DNA of 64,000 nucleotides from Alistipes sp. (GTDB taxonomy: Bacteria; Bacteroidota; Bacteroidia; Bacteroidales; Rikenellaceae). Where the stretch lies: assembly GCA_017937765.1 (NCBI GenBank), contig JAGBCY010000013.1:1-64000 (forward strand). Direction: 5' to 3'. The notes below the pieces were generated by a model. That model was not told the DNA's origin. It saw nothing but the letters and a program-made list of their open reading frames with translations, and ran no database searches. Below, piece after piece: positions 16,818 through 23,905 of the stretch. Position numbers and translations under genes: made by a program. Numbering within the stretch: position 1 is the first letter of the stretch; each line of letters begins with the position of its first letter.

Positions 16818-17739
16818 CTTCGTCTAATATTTTCAGGTAACTCTCGTAGCGTGACCAGGCCACCGTGCCCTCCTTGACGGCCTCCTGCACGGCGCAGCCG
16901 GGCTCGTGGGTGTGTGTGCAGTTGTAGAAGCGGCAGTCGGGTGCGAGGCGCATCATCTCGGGGAAGTAGCGACATAGCTCCTTGCCGTCGATGTCGATGA
17001 GGCCAAAGCCCTTGATGCCCGGCGTGTCGATGATGTAGCCACCCTCGATAGGGTACATCGTCGAGAATGTCGTTGTGTGCTTGCCCTTGTGGTGGCTCTC
17101 GGATATCTCGCCCGTGCGTATGTCGAGCGAGGGGTCTATCGAGCCTACAAGCGTCGACTTACCCACGCCCGAGTTACCCGCCACGAGTGTCGTGCGGCCG
17201 GCCAACAAGGTACGTATCTGCTCCACGCCCTCACCCGTTATGGACGATAGGCGTATGACCTCATACCCCGCATCCTCGTATATGGCGGTAAACTCCGCAG
17301 CCTCCTCCGCAGCCTCCTCCGTAAGCGTGTCGGCCTTGCCTAAGACGATGGTTACGGGCACCTTGTATGCCTCGCACGTCACAAGGAAACGGTCGACAAA
17401 CTCCTTGGGCGTTGAGGGCGCGTGGAGCGTGACGATGAGTAGTGCGCGGTCGACATTCGCCGCGATTATGTGCGACTCTTTCGAGAGGTTCGATGCGCGG
17501 CGTATGACGTAGTTACGACGCGGGATGATCTCCACGATGACGCTGCTATCGCCATCGGGCTCCACGACGACGCGGTCGCCTACGACCACAGGGTTTGTCG
17601 AGCGCACACCCTTTAGGCGCAGACGTCCACGAATACGACAATTGAGATGGCCACTTTCGGTGGCCACCTCATACCAACTGCCCGTCGAGCTAACGACTGT
17701 ACCTTCGATTCTGCTCTGTGTATTAATGGGTTGATTCAT
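16798..17739 (-). CDS. rsgA: Ribosome small-subunit GTPase RsgA
   Basis: A 313-residue circularly permuted GTPase. An N-terminal OB fold (about 8-70) is followed by the G domain in the order G4-G5-G1-G3: 'VLGKAD', 'GNSGVGKST' and 'DTPGIKGFG'. A C-terminal zinc knuckle (C-x4-C-x-H-x5-C around 275-290) follows. RsgA checks the decoding centre during late 30S assembly. The ATG lies within the last codons of cvpA (17-nt overlap), and the end overlaps trmH. Confidence 0.95.
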   Translation of the reverse strand: MNQPINTQSRIEGTVVSSTGSWYEVATESGHLNCRIRGRLRLKGVRSTNPVVVGDRVVVEPDGDSSVIVEIIPRRNYVIRRASNLSKESHIIAANVDRALLIVTLHAPSTPKEFVDRFLVTCEAYKVPVTIVLGKADTLTEEAAEEAAEFTAIYEDAGYEVIRLSSITGEGVEQIRTLLAGRTTLVAGNSGVGKSTLVGSIDPSLDIRTGEISESHHKGKHTTTFSTMYPIEGGYIIDTPGIKGFGLIDIDGKELCRYFPEMMRLAPDCRFYNCTHTHEPGCAVQEAVKEGTVAWSRYESYLKILDEDDKYRK

Positions 17740-18364
17740 TACGAGATGCTATGCTTATAGCCCACTCTACCATATCCTCCTTGAACTCCTCGAGTTCGGG
17801 ACATAGCTCGTCGCCCATAGCGGCGAGGGGGTAGAAGAGGGCTGATTGGTCAAGAGTCTCGAAGTCGACATAGCGAGGCTCGAAGCAGTCGCGCATCGTG
17901 GAATCCTTGCTATTAAGTCGCTCGACATACTCCTCGATCTGATCCTCGCTAAGACCCTGAGCTCCAAGCTCGAGGAGCTTCTCGGGACGGAGGTCGCCGA
18001 TGTTTGCGGTGCTAAAGAGCGAGCAGCCTACCGACGTGATGATGATAAACGCCACGGCCGAGAGTGCCAAGCCGAGCAACGAGTCAATCTTACGCAGGAA
18101 GTCCCAGATGAGAATCTTGCGGAATATCGGAGCGATGATCCATACAAGGAGCCACACGGCGACGATAATGATGCCAAAGCCTGCGAGGTATGCAACGCCG
18201 GGGTCCTGGCTAACCATCGCGCCTATCTCCTCGGCAAATTCGGGCGCGAGAAGTATTGCAATGTAGAGTCCAATGAGCTGGCAGAGCTGGACGATGAAGC
18301 CCTTGCGCCAACCCATAACTAATGCAATAACTGCAGCGACGATAATAATAATATCAACAATCAT
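17723..18364 (-). CDS. cvpA: CvpA-family membrane protein
   Basis: A 213-residue inner-membrane protein with four N-terminal hydrophobic helices (residues 1-115), including the family pattern 'GWRKGFIVQLCQLIGLYIA'. A hydrophilic C-terminal tail of about 90 residues follows. CvpA proteins are linked to colicin V production and envelope stress tolerance, but their biochemical role is unclear. It is first in the transcript with rsgA and trmH. The upstream region lacks a clear TAnnTTTG element. Confidence 0.8.
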   Translation of the reverse strand: MIVDIIIIVAAVIALVMGWRKGFIVQLCQLIGLYIAILLAPEFAEEIGAMVSQDPGVAYLAGFGIIIVAVWLLVWIIAPIFRKILIWDFLRKIDSLLGLALSAVAFIIITSVGCSLFSTANIGDLRPEKLLELGAQGLSEDQIEEYVERLNSKDSTMRDCFEPRYVDFETLDQSALFYPLAAMGDELCPELEEFKEDMVEWAISIASRNESTH

Positions 18365-18483
18365 ACTCTTTAAGTTTTTTGGTTAATAATCTTGTTTACT
18401 CTCCTTTCGCGTGTTGCCTACTCTCTCGGGAGCTTCACCGCTCTCGAGTGGCTGCCTCCTCGGTCGGCAGCCATCTACTATGA

Positions 18484-18569
18484 CAGCCCCACCTCCACGG
18501 TCGGCCCCACCTCCTTTGGCGGCCCCACCTCCACGGTTGCTCCCACCTCCACGGTCGACCCCGCCGTTG
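18484..18569. repeat. 18-bp tandem repeat between cvpA and the GH2 gene
   Basis: Four consecutive 18-nt units (18484-18501, 18502-18519, 18520-18537, 18538-18555) share the core CCCCACCTCCACGGT with minor changes. A partial fifth unit runs to 18569. They lie in the 328-bp gap between divergent cvpA and GH2 genes, upstream of the GH2 promoter. The repeats stay open in several frames (Pro-rich on one, Gly-Pro-Thr-Ser on another), but none has a plausible start or a homologue I recognise. I treat them as non-coding, and their effect on either promoter is unknown. Confidence 0.7.
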
Positions 18570-18662
18570 ATTTTGGCCCACGCTCTAATATTAAAGGAGT
18601 CTATGCCGCGACAAATCTATCATTTATTTCGCACGAAGATAAGGATTTTTTTTCTTTATTCG

Positions 18663-18670
18663 TATATTTG
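18663..18670 (+). promoter_or_regulatory. -7 element of the GH2 gene
   Basis: TATATTTG matches TAnnTTTG and lies 22 nt before the ATG at 18693. No clear TTTG is found 19-20 nt upstream; that stretch is T-rich. Confidence 0.55.
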
Positions 18671-18692
18671 CAAGCACAAAATTGTTGTAATT

Positions 18693-20717
18693 ATGCGTAA
18701 TCGAAACATAATACTCACTATCTTAGGACTGTTGCTATGCCTGCCGCTTATAGCCTCGGAGCCACTGCGTAGCAGCTATAATATCAACAGCGGCTGGCGT
18801 TTCTTCTACTCTACGGAGGTAGATGGTAGCCGTGCCGATATCGTCACACTTCCCCATACGTGGAACACGCAGTGTGCCGAGGGCGGATACCTGCGTACCA
18901 CGGCAAACTACACACGCGAGCTACACATCCCGAGTGAGTGGTCCGACCGCCGTCTCTTCCTGCGTTTTGGTGGCGTGCAGAGCGTCGCCGACCTCTTTGT
19001 CAATGGCCGCTACGTAGGCTCGCACGAGGGCGGCTTCACGGCCTTCACGATGGAGATCACGGACTACGTGCGCCACGGAGAGGATAACTTCCTGCGCGTC
19101 GTGGTCTCGAATGTCGAGCGCAACGACATACTGCCCACCTCATCGGATATGGACCTCGCGGGAGGTATCTATCGTGATGTGGAGCTTTTAGTTACGGGTA
19201 AGAATATTATCTCGCCACTCAACCACTCGACCGACGGAGTCTACGTGCTCCAGCAGAGCGTCAGCCCGGAGCTCGTTAAGGGCGTTGTCCGCATCTATGT
19301 GTCGGCAACGACCATAGATAACACGATGCTCACGTTGCGTATCATCCGTGGCGATGGCGAGGTGGTCGTGACTCGCTCGGCGCGTGCCTCGAAACTCACG
19401 ACCGATCGCGCCATAGACTTCCCCTTCGAAATCTCGGCCCCTGAGCTCTGGAGCCCCGCGTCGCCCGCGCTCTATCGCGTCGAGGTGACGATGGGCAGCG
19501 AGCGTGTGATAGAGGATAGAGTGAGCGTTGTGACGGGATTCCGACGTATAACAATAGACGACTGTAATAAGCTGTGTATCAATGGCGAGCCCGTCGTGGT
19601 TCGCGGTGTTAATCTGCCTCACGACCGTAGCGGTAAGGGTACGGCCGTGCTGGAGCGCGACGTCGCTCGCGACCTGCGTATCGTGCAGAATATGGGTGCC
19701 AATGCCATACGTTCGATCTCGGGCCCGCATATGGACGTGCTTTATACGAGCTGCGATAGAGAGGGTGTGCTTGTGTGGATAGATATGCCCTTTAGCCGCT
19801 CGCCACTCTCGTTCTCGGATATATGCTATTACCCGACATCGGCATTCCGCGATAACGGCTTTGCGCAGCTCGAGGAGATCATAGCCCAGAATATCAACCA
19901 CCCCTCGGTGGTTATGTGGGGTCTCTTCTCGGAGGTGTGGCAGAGGGGCGACGATGTCGTGGAGTATGTCCGCGAGCTCAACAGCCGTGCCCACGCACTC
20001 GACCCCTCGCGCCTGACGGTGGGTTGTAGCAATGTCGATGGCGAGATTAACTTCATCGCCGACCTTGTGGTGCTTCGTCAGAATGTGGGCTATATGAAGG
20101 GTTCGGTGGAGGATGTCGCGGTGTGGTGCCGCCAGCTCTCGACAAACACCCTTTGGCGTAAGCTGCGCTACGGTGTATGCTATGGCGAGGAGGGAAGCAT
20201 CAGCCACCAGACCGAACGTATCGAAAGAGCACACCGAGGAACCTACCTCCTGCCGGAGCGTCGCCAGACATATATGCACGAGCGGTATTCGGATATCATT
20301 GCCGAGGCCGACATCTTCTGGGGCGTATGGCTTAACTCGATGTTCGACTACGCCTCGTCGCGCCGACCCTATGGTCTCAACCAGTCGGGTCTTGTGTCGT
20401 ACGACCGTGCTACGGCGAAGGATGCCTACTACCTCTACCGCGCAACGTGGAATAGCTCGGAGCCCACGCTACATATCTCGGATTGCCGCTGGACGGAGCG
20501 CACCGACACGTTGCAACACGTCAATATATACAGCTCCGTGGGTCAGCCGACGCTTGTGGTTGATGGCGATACGGTGGCGGTTCGAGCTATCGCACGTGGT
20601 CAGTATCGTGCCGACTCGCTCACGCTACGAGGCCGAGTAAACATCGTAGCCACGGACTCCACCGGCACGCACCACGACCGTCTTGAGCTGCGCGTCGGTA
20701 GCTTTGCGGAGTATTGA
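18693..20717 (+). CDS. Glycoside hydrolase family 2 protein (beta-galactosidase-like)
   Basis: A 674-residue secreted glycosidase. The ATG at 18693 gives a clean signal peptide (about 1-22); upstream in-frame codons run into the tandem repeat. Domains in order: GH2 jelly-roll (about 25-190, 'SGWRFFY', 'LPHTWN', 'FGGVQSVADLFVNGRYVG'), Ig-like domain (about 195-300, ending 'TGFRRI'), TIM barrel (about 305-590) and a short beta domain. The acid/base Glu is E414 in 'WGLFSEVW', where the usual Asn before it is Ser. The nucleophile is probably E499 or E500 in YGEEG. No SusC/SusD pair is near. The substrate is unknown. Confidence 0.85.
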   Translation: MRNRNIILTILGLLLCLPLIASEPLRSSYNINSGWRFFYSTEVDGSRADIVTLPHTWNTQCAEGGYLRTTANYTRELHIPSEWSDRRLFLRFGGVQSVADLFVNGRYVGSHEGGFTAFTMEITDYVRHGEDNFLRVVVSNVERNDILPTSSDMDLAGGIYRDVELLVTGKNIISPLNHSTDGVYVLQQSVSPELVKGVVRIYVSATTIDNTMLTLRIIRGDGEVVVTRSARASKLTTDRAIDFPFEISAPELWSPASPALYRVEVTMGSERVIEDRVSVVTGFRRITIDDCNKLCINGEPVVVRGVNLPHDRSGKGTAVLERDVARDLRIVQNMGANAIRSISGPHMDVLYTSCDREGVLVWIDMPFSRSPLSFSDICYYPTSAFRDNGFAQLEEIIAQNINHPSVVMWGLFSEVWQRGDDVVEYVRELNSRAHALDPSRLTVGCSNVDGEINFIADLVVLRQNVGYMKGSVEDVAVWCRQLSTNTLWRKLRYGVCYGEEGSISHQTERIERAHRGTYLLPERRQTYMHERYSDIIAEADIFWGVWLNSMFDYASSRRPYGLNQSGLVSYDRATAKDAYYLYRATWNSSEPTLHISDCRWTERTDTLQHVNIYSSVGQPTLVVDGDTVAVRAIARGQYRADSLTLRGRVNIVATDSTGTHHDRLELRVGSFAEY

Positions 20718-20770
20718 TAATCTGCGGTCCGCGGCAAGTGGGGAGAAGGTAGAACGTCGTGAGATGTTTG

Positions 20771-20806
20771 TTGACGCGAGATAGATTGTGTGCTGTCTCG
20801 CGTCAA
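20771..20806 (+). terminator. Hairpin after the GH2 gene
   Basis: An 11-bp perfect inverted repeat, TTGACGCGAGA with TCTCGCGTCAA (20771-20781 and 20796-20806, 14-nt loop), lies 54 bp after the GH2 stop. The following sequence has only a short T-rich stretch, so it may be a weak terminator or RNA-stabilising structure. Confidence 0.5.
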
Positions 20807-20891
20807 TCGTTTATGTCCGCAAGAGATGTTATGCGGAATCTTCAGAGTAGGGTCTTAAATATAATATCGAGAAGAATTCATCGCCGTTAGA

Positions 20892-20899
20892 TAGATTTG
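20892..20899 (+). promoter_or_regulatory. Possible -7 element for the gene at 21011
   Basis: TAGATTTG fits TAnnTTTG. There is no good -33 box, and the implied leader of about 105 nt is long. The region 20718-21010 otherwise shows only the GH2 hairpin and purine-rich DNA with a small GACGCGG/CCGCGAG-type repeat. Confidence 0.35.
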
Positions 20900-21010
20900 T
20901 GCTCGTGGTAGTCTCTATACTATTGAACGTGGGGAGGGGTGAGCGAAGAGGGGCGTTTGAGACGCGGTCGCCGCGAGAGAAGAGACATTAAAACATTAAA
21001 TCAAGATATT

Positions 21011-21412
21011 ATGAATGCAGTAATTACCTACAAAGAGATTTCAGACTTCATCGAGAAGGAGTTTAAGTTTCGTCCGAAGTTTTCGACAGTTGACCAGAAG
21101 AGAGTGGAGCTGAGCTATAAGCCCGGCGTGTTTCTTCCGGCCATCGAGGTTAAGTTTCATATCGAGGCTATGCGCAAGGATGTGATATGTATGAGCTACG
21201 AATGCGGCTCGGCAACCTCGATGATGATTGCGGGTGTTGTCGCCTATCTCGAGGAGCGAATCCCGAGCGGCGTCGAGGTGAATACCGCCGATATGCGTAT
21301 CAACATCTATCCTCAGCGATTCGCGCAGCTTGAGAAGGTGTGGCAGTATGTCTTGTTGTCGGACATCTCGTTCGAGGAGGGTAAGGTCAACGTCTCGCTA
21401 TCGTTGGCATAG
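21011..21412 (+). CDS. Conserved-looking hypothetical protein, cytoplasmic
   Basis: A 133-residue protein without signal peptide or membrane helix. The ATG at 21011 is chosen because upstream in-frame codons form an Arg/Glu-rich low-complexity stretch with only a GTG start. The sequence is balanced in composition, with predicted alternating helices and strands ('SDFIEKEFKFRPKF', 'VEVKFHIEAMRKDVICMSYEC', 'GVEVNTADMRINIYPQRF'), so it is likely a real folded protein. I do not recognise the family. A structured region with a strong terminator follows within 300 bp and may be its 3' UTR. Confidence 0.65.
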   Translation: MNAVITYKEISDFIEKEFKFRPKFSTVDQKRVELSYKPGVFLPAIEVKFHIEAMRKDVICMSYECGSATSMMIAGVVAYLEERIPSGVEVNTADMRINIYPQRFAQLEKVWQYVLLSDISFEEGKVNVSLSLA

Positions 21413-21484
21413 AACGATAAGCAGTCGCAAGTCGGAATCTAATCGGGTTGGCACGTGATAGAATCGGGGAGCAATACGACTCTA

Positions 21485-21716
21485 TATAAATGGCCTTAAG
21501 GCAATGCGTGATTACGCAACAAGGGTCCGATGTGGTCACGACACATCGGAATCGTATCCACTTTAGAGCAGCGGGTCGTCTGGTCGTGAACAGCGATGTT
21601 GCCGGCTCTTTGCCAGATTCGTACGCTGGCTGCCTTGCCACGAGAGGCAAGCCTCCCGCAGTGGAAGAAAAGTGCGGAGGAGTAGGAGGGGATGGACGCA
21701 TCCCCTCCCTATTTTT
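21485..21716 (+). ncRNA. Candidate structured non-coding RNA or long 3' UTR
   Basis: The 348-bp gap 21413-21760 holds no plausible gene but contains a chain of hairpins on one strand. These are GCCTTAAGGC (21493-21502), TGCGT-GATT-ACGCA (21505-21518), TCCGATGT/ACATCGGA (21526-21533 with 21543-21550), GCCAG/CTGGC (21612-21616 with 21625-21629), CTTGCC/GGCAAG (21634-21650 region) and finally a strong terminator at 21685-21716. Such density suggests a folded RNA. It does not resemble tmRNA, RNase P RNA or the SRP RNA core. It could instead be the 3' UTR of the gene ending at 21412, since no clear promoter is seen within it. Confidence 0.4.
21685..21716 (+). terminator. Rho-independent terminator
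   Basis: A 10-bp GC-rich stem, GGAGGGGATG with CATCCCCTCC (21685-21694 and 21699-21708, GACG loop), is followed by CTATTTTTG on the + strand. On the minus strand, past rnhB, no T-run follows. It therefore ends a + strand transcript. Confidence 0.85.
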
Positions 21717-21760
21717 GTACGGCGTTATGCTCTTATGTTCGCGTTGCCTATCTTTGCCGC

Positions 21761-22357
21761 CTAAAAGAGTTCGAGTTGCTCGGGGGAGGTGTTGAACGAG
21801 AGACGATGATAGGGCGTCAGACCGTAGCGGCGGATAGCCAGTCGGTGCTCGCGCGTGGGGTAGCCCTTGTTCTTTGCCCAGCCGTAGGCTGGATACTCCT
21901 CGGCGAGGCGTAGCATATACTCATCGCGGTGGGTCTTGGCCAGTACCGAGGCTGCCGCGATGTTTGCATATTTGCCGTCGCCCTTGACGATGGTGAGCCA
22001 CGGCGTCGCGAGGTCGGTGTGGAAGCGGTTGCCGTCGATGACGATAAACTCGGGCGTGGTAGTGAGGCCCTTGATGGCGAGGTTCATACCCTCGATCGAG
22101 GCGTTGAGGATGTTGATGCGGTCGATGCGCTCAGCCGTAACCTCCTCCACGCACCAAGCTATGGCCTCGCGCTCGATGATCTGGCGCAGCTCGTTGCGCC
22201 TACGCTCGGTCATCTGCTTCGAGTCGTTGAGTAGCGGGTGGTGAAAGTCGGGCGGGAGAATCACCGCCGCAGCAAATACCGACCCTGCGAGACAGCCACG
22301 TCCCGCCTCGTCGCACCCCGCCTCGATAAGCTCCTTCTGATAGGTTGTTTCGAGCAT
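21761..22357 (-). CDS. rnhB: Ribonuclease HII
   Basis: A 198-residue RNase HII of normal length. The active-site set is visible: 'AGCDEAGRGCLAG' (Asp and Glu), 'LNDSKQM', 'FIVIDGNRF' (Asp) and 'AAASVLAKTHRDEYM' (Asp). The enzyme cuts the RNA strand of DNA-RNA hybrids and single ribonucleotides in DNA. The gene follows the 5'-nucleotidase gene after 3 bp and is co-transcribed with it. Confidence 0.95.
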   Translation of the reverse strand: MLETTYQKELIEAGCDEAGRGCLAGSVFAAAVILPPDFHHPLLNDSKQMTERRRNELRQIIEREAIAWCVEEVTAERIDRINILNASIEGMNLAIKGLTTTPEFIVIDGNRFHTDLATPWLTIVKGDGKYANIAAASVLAKTHRDEYMLRLAEEYPAYGWAKNKGYPTREHRLAIRRYGLTPYHRLSFNTSPEQLELF

Positions 22358-22360
22358 AAC

Positions 22361-23827
22361 TTACTCTGTTACTTCGGTTTGATACACTCTGTTGTCGGGC
22401 GTATAACCCGCCTCGCCAAACGTACGCACGAGGCGCAGCATAGCTTCGCGGACGGTGACGTCGGTCTTTCGCAGGCCTCGCTCCACAACCTCTCGGTCGA
22501 TGTAATTCTCGGCTATGTAGTTACACATCGCCACACGATAGCGACGCTCCTCGAGGTCGAAGCGTATGGCCGTGGCATCGGGTGCAGCCTCGGGCGTTGT
22601 GCCGAGGATGATCTGGTAGGGAATGTTCGAGCGAAAGTAGGCGTAGTGCGACTCTTTGTCGGGCTTCTCGGCGGTGCCGCTGTTATACTTCGTGAGGATG
22701 AAATCGCGAATCTCCTCGAGCGTCATCTCGCCGATGTAGATCGTCGACACGAAGGGGTCGTTGTTGAGGATGTCGACACGCTTGATGTCGCCCGCCTCGA
22801 TTGCCGAAAGGCGCACGCCGCCATAGTGATAGATGGCTATTTCGGGGACGAAGCCATCGTCGTAGGGGTAGCTGCGCAGTGCCTCGACCGTGAAGTTGGC
22901 GATGCCATCCTTCGTGGCGCGGTCGTTGGCACGAGCCTCGACGGTGTTAAGCTCGGGGTCGCGTGCCTTGAGCTCGTCGACGAGGCTACGTAGATGACTA
23001 TCCTCCTTGATGCCCTGCATCTCGATCTGGGTGTAGGCGACGTCCACAATCGTACCTCCATCTACCGTGATGTCGGCAACCGTGACGTAGCGCAGATCCT
23101 TGCGGTTCTGGCTTATGTGCGTCTCTCCAACGCTCTCGTTTATGGTGTCGTGGCTGTGGCCACCAGCTATCCAGTCGCAGGCAGGGAGCTTCGCCAGCAG
23201 GCGGCGATCCATATCGAGTCCCATATGCGAGAGGAGCACAACGTAGTCGGTCTCCGTGGCTACGCACTGACACACGTCGTAGGCCGTGGCACTATCGTCG
23301 GTGAACGTAAAGTCGACATAGGCACTCTCGCCGCCGAGAGGGTGGCCATCCTGATCCGTGTCGACGATGCCCACAAAGCCGAGGGTCACACCTCCGAGCG
23401 TGATTGTCGTGTAGGGCTCGATGGCCGAGTTGCCGCTAAGATCCTGCATATTAGCGCATACCCACCTAAAATCCGAGGCCGTAACCATCGTGTTTAGCAC
23501 CTCGCGACCCTTGTCGAACTCGTGGTTTCCGAGGGTCACGACGTCGTAGCCCACCTCGTTCATAAGCTCGATCATCGGTATGCCGGGCTGGCTGTCGTCG
23601 TCGACATAGGCGTTGCCCGTTACGCGATCGCCCGAATCCACAACCAAAACCTCGCCTTTAGCCTCGTAATCCTTGACGAGTGTGGCTAAGCGCGGCATTG
23701 CGTCGATGTTGGCGTGTATGTCGTTTGTTGAGATTATGTAGACGTGTTGCGTGGTCGCGCTCTCTTGGCACCCATAGCCGAGGAGTGCGAGGAGCATTAA
23801 TGAGACAAAAAATGATACTTTTTGCAT
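22361..23827 (-). CDS. 5'-nucleotidase/metallophosphatase lipoprotein
   Basis: A 488-residue predicted lipoprotein (lipobox LGYGC, Cys20). The N-terminal calcineurin-like domain (about 27-270) carries 'STNDIHANID', 'VVDSGDRVTG', 'TLGNHEFDKG' and 'AGGHSHDTI', the metal-ligand set of the UshA/CD73 family. The C-terminal 5'-nucleotidase domain (about 290-485) follows, with 'YHYGGVRLSAIEAGDI' and 'NNDPFVSTIYIGEMTLEEIRDFI'. It should dephosphorylate nucleotides in the periplasm or at the surface. I recall some Bacteroidetes carrying the two domains as separate genes; here they are fused. It has its own promoter, divergent from the nucleoside kinase gene. Confidence 0.9.
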   Translation of the reverse strand: MQKVSFFVSLMLLALLGYGCQESATTQHVYIISTNDIHANIDAMPRLATLVKDYEAKGEVLVVDSGDRVTGNAYVDDDSQPGIPMIELMNEVGYDVVTLGNHEFDKGREVLNTMVTASDFRWVCANMQDLSGNSAIEPYTTITLGGVTLGFVGIVDTDQDGHPLGGESAYVDFTFTDDSATAYDVCQCVATETDYVVLLSHMGLDMDRRLLAKLPACDWIAGGHSHDTINESVGETHISQNRKDLRYVTVADITVDGGTIVDVAYTQIEMQGIKEDSHLRSLVDELKARDPELNTVEARANDRATKDGIANFTVEALRSYPYDDGFVPEIAIYHYGGVRLSAIEAGDIKRVDILNNDPFVSTIYIGEMTLEEIRDFILTKYNSGTAEKPDKESHYAYFRSNIPYQIILGTTPEAAPDATAIRFDLEERRYRVAMCNYIAENYIDREVVERGLRKTDVTVREAMLRLVRTFGEAGYTPDNRVYQTEVTE

Positions 23828-23849
23828 AACTTATCCTGTTAAATTGCTT

Positions 23850-23857
23850 CAAAGTTA
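23850..23857 (-). promoter_or_regulatory. -7 element of the nucleotidase-rnhB operon
   Basis: On the minus strand TAACTTTG fits TAnnTTTG and lies 23 nt before the ATG at 23827. On the + strand a weaker TATCTTTA (23869-23876) may serve the divergent kinase gene, so the 78-bp gap probably holds back-to-back promoters. Confidence 0.6.
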
Positions 23858-23905
23858 CAAAAAATTACTATCTTTACACACAATTTTATTAAAATTTGGA
23901 AGCAG

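Noticed and set aside
18392..18700. 102-codon frame with a Gly-Pro-Thr-Ser-Thr-Val repeat
   Set aside because: The repeat comes from the 18-bp tandem DNA units; there is no promoter before it, it overlaps the GH2 promoter and start, and another frame is equally open.
19188..20279. 363-codon open frame antisense to the GH2 gene
   Set aside because: Shadow frame with no recognisable motif; the GH2 protein is clearly real.
21455..21475. Possible sigma-54 promoter (TTGGCAC)
   Set aside because: The -24 half is present but the required GC doublet at -12 is missing, and no enhancer-binding regulator gene is near.
21413..21716. tmRNA, RNase P RNA or SRP RNA
   Set aside because: The conserved cores I know (GAGGAAAGTCC of RNase P, GGAAGCAGCC-type SRP loop, tmRNA tRNA-like ends) are not present.
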